Assembly: GCA_947311845.1 (NCBI GenBank)
Contig: CAMZMU010000041.1
Coordinates: forward strand, 131,447,840 to 131,511,839
Length of the DNA: 64,000 nt
From: Poa pratensis
Taxonomy: Eukaryota > Streptophyta > Magnoliopsida > Poales > Poaceae
Direction: 5' to 3'
Below, piece after piece: positions 33,900-43,304 of the stretch. Under the pieces are notes generated by a model. The model did not search any database, was not told where the DNA came from, and saw only the letters and a list, made by a program, of their open reading frames with translations. Position 1 is the first letter of the stretch, and each line of letters opens with the position of its first letter. The translations under genes and the position numbers were made by a program.

Positions 33900-36800
33900 A
33901 TTGACAGGGGAGATTCTGCACCTAGCTTCGAATTCACAGTTGAATTCTTTCCTTGTAAGGCCAAGCTAGGTGATGATAGCGTTCGAAACACTGAGAGAGA
34001 CACACGGATTATTTGGGAGGTCAAATGTACAGATATTGATCCCCAATAACTTCAGAGCATCGAGGAGAAGGCAGTGAAGAATTTGGTGGAGAGAATTGGG
34101 GAGAGCATTATTTGGGGTCCAGAACAAGAGGTATCACTGCTACGGTATGATGATTGCAAGAACGCTTATGTCCGAATTGAGGATGGAGAAGATATGGTTG
34201 ATGAAATTGATCGACAAGAAGGTTGGACAAGCAAAAAAGCAACCTTTTGGGCAGAGCTCATTGATCTGAACCCAGATTCCAGGGTTGGTTATGCGCCATC
34301 AAAGATGGCTTCACAGATGGAAGATGCTGAGTGGGCTGCAGAGAAGCAGATGTTGTTGCCAATGCTTACTGAACTGACAGTGATATGTAAAGAAACAGGG
34401 GCTGCCGCAGATGCAGATACAGAACAGGGATGCCATGATGCTAGAAAGGTTGTTGTTGATTGGAATTTAGTAGAATTAGATGAACACACAGATTTGTTCA
34501 TTGCACCAATAGTTGACACTAAGATGGCCGAAATGTTTGGAATTCGAGTTGATGACAAAGATAAGGAGAAGGATGACACTACTTTGCCTGCTGATGCTAA
34601 CACAAATACAGACCCTGAAGATGTGGATCGAGAGTTGATGGAAGATGTTGCAGATGATGTAGATGATGCACATGATGATGAGCTGGTGCATGTATATGGC
34701 AAAGAGAACCCTGTCATTGAGGTGGAGAAGTTGTGGCCAAACATGGATGAGTTTAGGATGTGTTTCAAGACCTATGCAGTGAAACATGAGTTCGAGGCCA
34801 AGACTATGTGGACTGATCGAAATAAATTTTATGCTAGGTGCCAAGATTATGATGGAGGTGCCAACCCTTGCAATTGGTACATATCTGCTAGACGACAACC
34901 TGATGGCCATACAATCAGGGTAAATCAAATACCACATCAGCATACATGTATTAGCAGTTCACAGAGAGTTTCAAGGATGACATTACAGCTTTGGATTACA
35001 CAAAAGATTACTCCAATTTTAGCCAAGACACCAAACACTACAGCAAAGAGACTTAAAGTTGACCTAGAAAAGTTGTATCCCATTGTGCTAAAATATACCA
35101 CTGCGTGAAAGGAAAAACAAAGGGCAATGAAAGAATTATATGGTGATTGGGCAAATACATTTAGGATGTTGTATAGTTTTAAATCAGAGGTGGAGAAGAG
35201 TTCACCTGATAGTGTGGTGGAGATAGATACTGAGGTAAAAGAGGATGGGGCAAGGTTTATTGCAGCAAATTCTTTATGTGTTTAAAGCCTTGCATAGATG
35301 GATTTAAAGCAGGGTGTCGTCCATATTTGAGCATCGACTCATCTTTTTTGACTGGAAAGTGGAATGGTCAGTTGACAGCATGCAATGCTCTTGATGGACA
35401 CAACTGGATGTTTCCTGTTGCCATTGGAATGTTTCAGTCCGAGACAGAGGCATCATGGACATAGTTCATGATGCAGTTGAAAAGATGCATAGGGCCAGTA
35501 TCACCTTTGGCCATCCACACAGATGCATGTAAAGGGCTAGAAATGCAGTCAAGATTATTTTCCCTCGTGCTGAGCAGAGGGAGTGCTTTGGCCATATGTG
35601 GATGAATCTGATAAAAAAAATCAGAGGAGAAGAATTTGGGCGCATGTGGCCGGCAGCAAGATCTTACACCACACAGACAGGTTCCTATCACCTTGGTAAG
35701 ATAATGGCAGCATGTAGTGAGAATGATTTTTCTTCATGGTTGAGCACCTACCATTCTCTGTTATGATATAGGTCAGGTTTTAATACTGCCATCAAGTGCG
35801 ATCATATCAACAACAACTTGGCAGAAAGTTTCAACAACAAGGTGAAGGAGTTGAAAGACTTGCCTGTGCATGACATGGTGGACCAAATCAGGATCATGAT
35901 CATGCGTTTGTGGGAATTGAGAAGAAGAATTGGTGAGGTTTTGTCAGGGGCTAAGCTTCGGCAGTGATACAACAAGTGGTCAACAGAAGCAGAAAGCTTT
36001 CACATCTGTCTATTGAGAAATCTTCATTGTGGGGTGTTGAAGTTAGAGATACAAAGAGTGGCAAGAGGCATGTTGTTGACACTGATTTGCATGAATGCAC
36101 CTGCCTAGAGTGGAAGCACACTGGAAAACCATGTGAGCATGCCATAATTCTTTTGGCATCTAAACCCAAGTTAAATATGCACCCATATTTGCATGATTAT
36201 TACTCAGTGCAAAGATTTAGGCTGCATATGCAACTCCAATTCCAGCACTGACAGACCAATCGTAGTGGCCTGAGGAGGATTTTGAATTTTCCATGTGTCC
36301 ACCCTCACTAGAAGAAAGGCTGGGAGGCCCAAACAGAGCAGATTGAAAGCTTGGTTTGAGAAAGGTGGTAGTAGAAAGAAAGTGAAAAAAGAAAAAGAGA
36401 AGGAGAAAGAGAAGCCAAAAAGAGCTCAAAAAGGTAACAAGAACAGATGCAAGGCGTGTCAGGTACTTGGGCATAGAATTGGTTCCACACAATGCCGCTA
36501 CACTCCGGAAAGGCCAAAGTATGTTAAATTTGTTGTGTGTGTGTGCTGGTTTTGTTTTTGCTGCTTTTTTCAGTCTAACCAAGTGATATGATTTAATTTT
36601 CAGAAGGAAGCGTGCGGAAAAAGGCCCACCTCTTGTTGTTGAACAATGCTGGCCACAGAAAAAAGCAAGGCTCAATGGTGGTAGAAAGAAGAGAAGTTTC
36701 AGTTCACTAACTGAACCTGTTCTGGATGCACAGGAGCAAACTGAAACTGTTCTGGATGCACAGGAGCTAACTGAACCCATTCTAGACCTTGGTGAGCAAA

Positions 36801-37072
36801 CTGAACCTGTTCTAGACCTTGGTGAGCAAACTGAACCTGTTCTGCACCTTGGTGTGCAAATTGAATCAAATCTGGACCTTGGTGTGCAAACTGAAACTGT
36901 TGTTGATGTTGTCCAAACTGAACGTCTTGGCTGTGTTGTGGGTGGGCCTAGTGGTTTTGGCAAGAAAAAAAGGAGTATCAACAAGTTGTATGCTGTAGAA
37001 GTTGAGAAGAAGAAGAAACCGAGTGGTAAGAAGAGACAAAAAATAGATTTGGATTTTTCTGTGTTGTTGTAA
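33900..37072 (+). pseudogene. MULE (MuDR-like) transposase with SWIM finger, decayed
   Basis: An N-terminal domain and acidic linker (34074-34700) are followed by the MuDR DNA-binding region (WPNMDEFRMCFKTYAVKHEF). The catalytic MULE core shows D in YLSIDSSFLTGKWNG, D in AIHTDACKGLE and E in NNNLAESFNNKVKEL, the DDE pattern. The SWIM finger is CTCLEWKHTGKPCEH (36100-36140) and a zinc-knuckle-like stretch CKACQVLGHRIG lies near 36450. An intron at 36519-36603 (AAA|GTATGT...TTTCAG) joins the zinc-knuckle exon to a repeat-rich tail ending TAA 37070-37072. Nonsense changes sit at 34047, 35106, 35462, 35764 and about 36270; one-base deletions near 35255, 35540, 35960 and 36228. Homology begins upstream of 34074, at about 33900. 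No TIRs were identified. Confidence 0.88.
36710..36919 (+). repeat. 30-bp coding repeat in the MULE C-terminal tail
   Basis: Six to seven units encoding TEPVLDLGEQ and variants (TETVLDAQEL, TEPILDLGEQ, TEPVLHLGVQ, IESNLDLGVQ) in frame with the second exon. The last units degrade into TETVVDVVQTE. The tail ends in a Lys-rich, nuclear-signal-like stretch. Confidence 0.85.
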
Positions 37073-38431
37073 TAATTCGGCACTTGAGTTGTTGTAATAA
37101 TTTGGAATGATGTTGTTGTAATAATTTGGCACTTGTGTTGTTGTAATAACTTGGAATGATGTTTATGACAACTTCGTCATTTGAATTCAAATTTGAACCA
37201 AAATTCAAATTTGAACCTGGTATTTCTGCTAAGCTTGAATGTCGCAATGATTTCAAACTATTATGCACGTCGTTTGATCTAACTTGGTCATCAATCCGAG
37301 GCCGTTTGCTAAGTCCTGAAAAATGTGTTTCAAATGAGCTCCAAAGGTAGGTTAAACGACCCCATTTCTAAGCAAGTTTTTTTTCCACCTTGTCTAAATC
37401 AGCCAAATAATTTTCCCCGTTACTATATTATTTATTTTCTTTTGAATAATTATGTTTAATTGAAAATCATAAATAAAACAAATGTATGTAAACAATATTC
37501 ATATTGTTTTTATTTTTTTGAATTAGTTATGCTAATTTTAAAGTATTTGAGATCTCTCACTTGATTTAAGGATTTTTCGTAAAAATAAATATATATCATA
37601 TTTATATTTTTCTCTCGTTAGCATACAACATTAGAAGACTATGTGCGCAGGTTTCATATTATTTTGATTTTTTTGAATTAGTTATGCTCAACCCTAGTTT
37701 GGTCAACCATCACAAAACCCCGTTGACCGAGGCGAAACCCCGCATAACCCCGCTAACCCTAGCTCTGATTTGTGGCCATTGGATAAGCCCTACATTGGCC
37801 GTCCGATCAAGCATTCTAGAAGGAAACCCGCAGACTCCAGCGTTTTGGCCGTTGGCCGTCCGATCGACGCCTTCTAGAAGGAATCTAGCGCGGGCGCTTG
37901 CGATCGGCTGAGCCACGGCGATCCGCGAGACTCGCGTTCTGCGCTCTGATTAGCTGGCCTGTTTTCTAATGTTTTCTTTTTTCCAACACGCATAGGGTTC
38001 GGGTGGGCAGTTAGGGCACGGATTGGTTGACTGTGCGTAGCACGACTTTGAGTCACTGACTCGTGGAGCCCACCGTGTGTAGTGTCCACATGTCATTGAC
38101 CCAAAGTCACTCTAGACTCTACATGGACCGTTGGGCCGTCGTGGTGTCCGTTGTGCTACGCGCCCGTCTAGCCTTTGCATGCATTCGTGGCCTAGTGGCG
38201 GCGATTCAGACTGCATGCATGCCTTCCGACGTCGCACCGCAGCCATTTGGCACGCCGATTCAGAGGCACGCTGACCCGTCGCAACGAAGCAATTAACGAC
38301 ACGACGCTTCAGACTTTGATTCAGACTGGAAAATAAAACTGAGCTCTTTTCAGACTCGCATTACACACGGGAGAGTAATCGCACGCCGATACACATGGCA
38401 ACCCTAGATTCATCCTCTCTTCCTCTCCTCT
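37073..38431. other. Non-genic DNA after the MULE
   Basis: Just after the stop, GTTGTTGTAATAATTTGG is repeated four times with ~30-bp spacing (37060-37160). The rest is AT-rich to about 37680, then GC-richer DNA with CCGTCCGATC and TTCTAGAAGGAA duplicated near 37800 and 37865. No gene recognised. Confidence 0.5.
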
Positions 38432-38441
38432 CTATTTATAC
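38432..38441 (+). promoter_or_regulatory. TATA box of the small gene at 38529
   Basis: CTATTTATAC in a pyrimidine-rich context about 90 bp before the ATG, consistent with a plant core promoter and a start site near 38470. Confidence 0.5.
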
Positions 38442-38528
38442 ATCTCTCTTCCTCTCCCCTCTCCACACAAGCCAGATCCATCTCCTCTTCTCGTCCTCTC
38501 TCGAAGCACATTAAGCCAGCCTGCCAAG

Positions 38529-38966
38529 ATGGAGTTCACCGGAGTGACGTACTGGCCGCCGCGCACGTCCCCGGAGGAACTCTACCTCCCCCCCGGCGTG
38601 TTTGTCGAGAACACCCTCCGCGTGTGGGCGATATGTAGGTGGAGGTCCCCGTTCGACCTCACCCATGAGTTCCTCGCCGCCGGCTATCGCCACCTCAACC
38701 GCCCACTGGGCATGCAGCCCATGTTTCGCCTCCACGAAACCCGTGACAGCCTCGACAACGTCATGATGCTCACGGCTATCTTCGCCAACCTGTTAGACGC
38801 CCACGTGCTCCTCGGGCAAGTCTTTTGGTGCGGCTGTGAGTTCATCACGTTCACGATGTACAACATCTACACCAATTCGATGCGGCCTTCCCCACCGCCA
38901 ACCATATGCACAGGCTCCCCTACAACCTCAACGACGAGGAGTGAGCAAGAAGGGGCGCCCGAGTAA
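38529..38966 (+). CDS. Small hypothetical protein, probably frameshifted near its end
   Basis: A 145-codon frame opening MEFTGVTYWPPRTSPEELYL with codon use that is strongly GC-ending, unlike the surrounding AT-rich DNA, and a plausible TATA box upstream. From about 38873 the +1 frame (FDAAFPTANHMHRLPYNLND then EE and stop at 38943) looks more protein-like than the Ser/Thr/Pro-rich tail of the long frame, so a one-base loss may lie at ACCAATTCGATG. The body has a leucine/alanine-rich helix (NVMMLTAIFANLLDAHVLLG). No family recognised. It may be a genuine single-exon gene or a gene captured by a transposon. Confidence 0.5.
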   Translation: MEFTGVTYWPPRTSPEELYLPPGVFVENTLRVWAICRWRSPFDLTHEFLAAGYRHLNRPLGMQPMFRLHETRDSLDNVMMLTAIFANLLDAHVLLGQVFWCGCEFITFTMYNIYTNSMRPSPPPTICTGSPTTSTTRSEQEGAPE

Positions 38967-39595
38967 GAAGATGTTGGTAAGCTAGCCCGGAGTGAATATG
39001 GTGAAGCCCCGTTTAAGTTTTATTTACTTTGTGTCATTTACTTTCCCTTGTCATGTCCTGTCGTGTCGTGTCTCCATCTAGTTTCTAGTTATTAGTAATG
39101 AGTTGTACGAGTGTGTTCTCATGAGTTGTAAGGGTGCTACTATATGTAAGGGTGCTACTATATGTATCTATGTATTGTTCGTGCTAATATATCTATGTTT
39201 CGTTCAAGTAATATTGTACTTTCTTGATATTGCTCCTTGCTTTTTCTGATATGTTATACGAACAATTAATATTCTTTGCATTCTAAGACGTACATAATAA
39301 AGACAAATAATATTCTTTGCAGTCTAAGAAGTATATAATAAAGACAAGCAAATTTGATTTTTGAGCTAAGACAAGTAAAACATGTGCTAACTCTTTGCAT
39401 TTTGCCGCATTTGATTTACATTGTTACATTGACAAAAACAAGTAACATAAGTATTTTTTTAAAGGTTAAAATATGTAAATTTTCCAAAATTTCTATGAGC
39501 TAAGACAAGTAAAACAAGTAGCATTTTGCCGAAGCATATGTTTGTTTCTATGAATATGGTGAACAAGTAGCATTTTCCAAAATTTCTATGAGCTA
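38967..39595. other. AT-rich flank before the tandem array
   Basis: Holds the presumed 3' UTR of the 38529 gene, an 18-bp direct repeat (GTAAGGGTGCTACTATAT, near 39127-39166) and short duplications such as CAAGTAGCATTTTCC. No gene recognised. Confidence 0.4.
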
Positions 39596-42063
39596 AGTCT
39601 ATTATTTTTGGTGGATACTAGGTCATATAACTTTGGTATTCCAAGTCTATTATTTTTGATTTTTCGTCAATTTTGTAGAATTTTCTATGCCGGTTTCAGG
39701 AAGAAGTCAAGATGGCGGGCACGACCGTTCGTAGCTAGGGGTTGAATATTGAGAAACTCTTTGTATATCTCTGATGAAATAGGTAGTTGTGTACCTAAAA
39801 ATGATTTTTCCCAAAAATCATGACTAAACTACGATGCACCTGCAGTTCAAATTTTACCCGTTTCCAGCTGAATCGGCAGGAATTTGTCATTTTCAAAAGA
39901 GGAGCATGGAAACCTTTTCACAGCCAACACTTTGGTTATTTGTGAATATAACATGGTCTAGTGTACTCAAAAAATGCATGACCAAATTTTTGCAACATAT
40001 TTGTGGTTGCTGCTTCACAAAAAAACCCATTTTTCGCACTCGAAAAATGGAAAATGGTTTTTTTTTTCTAATAAATATGAAAACTTCCTCCATAAACATT
40101 GTTCATGCTTCCAATATGCATGTTTGTGTGGAAGATGGGCACATTTTAGCAAACTATGCCATGGATGTGGCCAAAACACCCGTCATTTGGCCCGAAACCC
40201 TAGAATGTTCGTAGGAGATAGCTCGTTCCTTTGAAAACATTTTCAACAGAACTTTGGTATTCCAAGTCTATTATTTTTGGTGGATACTAGGTCATATATA
40301 ATGACACCACGCGAAGGTCTTACACCATTTTGATTTTTCGTCAATTTTGTAGAATTTTCTATGCCGGTTTCAGGAAGAAGTCAAGATGGCGGGCACGACC
40401 GTTCGTAGCTAGGGGTTGAATATTGAGAAACTCTTTGTATATCTCTGATGAAATAGGTAGTTGTGTACCTAAAAATGATTTTTCCCAAAAATCATGACTA
40501 AACTACGATGCACCTGCAGTTCAAATTTTACCCGTTTCCAGCTGAATCGGCAGGAATTTGTCATTTTCAAAAGAGGAGCATGGAAACCTTTTCACAGCCA
40601 ACACTTTGGTTATTTGTGAATATAACATGGTCTAGTGTACTCAAAAAATGCATGACCCAATTTTTGCAACATATTTGTGGTTGCTGCTTCACAAAAAAAC
40701 CCATTTTTCGCACTCGAAAAATGGAAAATGGTTTTTTTTCTAATAAATATGAAAACTTCCTCCATAAACATTGTTCATGCTTCCAATATGCATGTTTGTG
40801 TGGAAGATGGGCACATTTTAGCAAACTATGCCATGGATGTGGCCAAAACACCCGTCATTTGGCCCGAAACCCTAGAATGTTCGTAGGAGATAGCTCGTTC
40901 CTTTGAAAACATTTTCAACAGAACTTTGGTATTCCAAGTCTATTATTTTTGGTGGATACTAGGTCATATATAATGACACCACGCGAAGGTCTTACACCAT
41001 TTTGATTTTTCGTCAATTTTGTAGAATTTTCTATGCCGGTTTCAGGAAGAAGTCAAGATGGCGGGCACGACCGTTCGTAGCTAGGGGTTGAATATTGAGA
41101 AACTCTTTGTATATCTCTGATGAAATAGGTAGTTGTGTACCTAAAAATGATTTTTCCCAAAAATCATGACTAAACTACGATGCACCTGCAGTTCAAATTT
41201 TACCCGTTTCCAGCTGAATCGGCAGGAATTTGTCATTTTCAAAAGAGGAGCATGGAAACCTTTTCACAGCCAACACTTTGGTTATTTGTGAATATAACAT
41301 GGTCTAGTGTACTCAAAAAATGCATGACCCAATTTTTGCAACATATTTGTGGTTGCTGCTTCACAAAAAAACTCGAAAAATGGAAAATGGTTTTTTTTTC
41401 TAATAAATATGAAAACTTCCTCCATAAACATTGTTCATGCTTCCAATATGCATGTTTGTGTGGAAGATGGGCACATTTTAGCAAACTATGCCATGGATGT
41501 GGCCAAAACACCCGTCATTTGGCCCGAAACCCTAGAATGTTCGTAGGAGATAGCTCGTTCCTTTGAAAACATTTTCAACAGAACTTTGGTATTCCAAGTC
41601 TATTATTTTTGGTGGATACTAGGTCATATATAATGACACCACGCGAAGGTCTTACACCATTTTGATTTTTCGTCAATTTTGTAGAATTTTCTATGCCGGT
41701 TTCAGGAAGAAGTCAAGATGGCGGGCACGACCGTTCGTAGCTAGGGGTTGAATATTGAGAAACTCTTTGTATATCTCTGATGAAATAGGTAGTTGTGTAC
41801 CTAAAAATGATTTTTCCCAAAAATCATGACTAAACTACGATGCACCTGCAGTTCAAATTTTACCCGTTTCCAGCTGAATCGGCAGGAATTTGTCATTTTC
41901 AAAAGAGGAGCATGGAAACCTTTTCACAGCCAACACTTTGGTTATTTGTGAATATAACATGGTCTAGTGTACTCAAAAAATGCATGACCCAATTTTTGCA
42001 ACATATTTGTGGTTGCTGCTTCACAAAAAAACCCATTTTTCGCACTCGAAAAATGGAAAATGG
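39596..42063. repeat. Tandem array of ~670-bp units (about 3.7 copies)
   Basis: The marker GATGCACCTGCAGTTC recurs at about 39834, 40508, 41180 and 41840, giving periods 674, 672 and 660. Units are almost identical; the third lacks 12 bp (CCCATTTTTCGC) and the T-run after GAAAATGG varies in length. The array ends abruptly inside a unit at about 42063. An open frame of up to 132 codons recurs in each unit, but its frame and end vary with the T-run length, so it is not a conserved gene. The repeat flanks the CACTA element on its right. Confidence 0.9.
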
Positions 42064-42189
42064 TTCTTTTAAATGGAATTAAAAAAATGGAATTAAAATT
42101 TATAGCAAATAGGTGCTGTCTCTTTTTTAAATGGAATAAAAAAATGGAATTAAAATTTATAGCAAATAGGTGCTGTCTCTTTTTTAAAT
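42064..42189. repeat. Short tandem repeat between the array and the CACTA element
   Basis: Units of about 55 bp (AAATGGAATTAAAA, ATTTATAGCAAATAGGTGCT, GTCTCTTTTTT) occur twice plus a partial third. They form the boundary of the array with the CACTA-type DNA. Confidence 0.7.
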
Positions 42190-43304
42190 GGAATTAAAAA
42201 AAAAGGAAAAGGCTATGCCGACGGCAAAGCCGTCGGCACAGGTTCTGTCTCTTTTAGACAGGGCACGCGCCGGCCGAAACGAAATCGAACCCAAATCCAA
42301 ATCGACCGCCCGCTGGCTCCAGCGCACCACCGGCGACCCTCCCCCTCCCCCCTCCACCGCACCACCGGCGACCCTCCCCCCTCCACCGCGGCGGCGCGGC
42401 CGGGCCTGCTCGCCGGCGTCCACCCTCCACCGCATCCCCCCATTCCACCTCCTCCTCCCTCCACCGCATCCCCCCTCCACCGCGGCGGCGCGGCCAGACC
42501 CTCCCGCATCCCCCCTCCACCGCGGCGGCGCGGCCAGACCCCGACGGCGGACGGCCGGACCTGCTCCTCCAGACCTCCACTGCCACGGCCAGAGCCCGAC
42601 GGCGGACGGCGGACGTCAGGTATGATTCACCACTACCTCTCTTCCTCTCCTCTCTCTGGATTCCTCTAGCTCTCGGTATAGAAATGATTAGGATTTATTC
42701 CTAGAAATGATCATGGTACTGCTCCAGTTCATCCAGCTGATGAACTCTTGCATGGAATCATGTGGATTGTTCATTGTGGTGCCACTGGTGTTGTGGATTT
42801 TAGTATAGAAGATATCCAGATCATGTAATAAGAATAATTTGATAGATTTACTTGTTGTCTTACTAGGTAGAATAGCTTGGATTAGCATGTTTTCTTGCTG
42901 TTTTAGGTGGTATAGATTATTTCCTTGCTTGTTCTCAAGCTGTAGATGGACAAGAATTATTTTGGATGTGTTGTGCTTGCAGGTATAAATGATTTAGAAG
43001 TTTCTAGGCAGCACCAAGTAGCTGTCTAGTAACATAAGAATGATTTATTGCATAATTTTGTGCTTTAGTCATTTATAGATGTATTTCTGGATAGATTTGA
43101 GTGGTATAGTGATTTCTGGACAGATTCAAGTTTTAGAAGTGCAAGTAAATGAATTTGGAAGCACTTTATTTTCCTCTCTTTTTCTCTTTTTCTTCCTCTC
43201 TTTTACTTTTTTGTTCTTTAGTTTACTATTTGCTTCAATATTAATGTTGTCATACTTGTGTGCTAATATTTATTGTTTCTCAATGCAGTTGATTGAACAA
43301 TATG

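Noticed and set aside
34289..34943. Minus-strand frames of 155-159 codons opposite the MULE
   Set aside because: Antisense shadows of the acidic MULE linker and DNA-binding region.
36217..37083. Minus-strand 288-codon frame with SVCSPRSRTGSV repeats
   Set aside because: It is the antisense of the MULE C-terminal decapeptide repeats, which read sensibly on the plus strand with an intron and stop.
39834..41566. 126-132-codon ORFs in each ~670-bp unit
   Set aside because: The frame and end change with T-run length between units, composition is not protein-like, and no motif is present.
42188..42625. Pro/Ala-rich ORFs on both strands at the start of the CACTA element
   Set aside because: By-products of CCTCCACCGCGG repeats in a leader exon; all frames are open.
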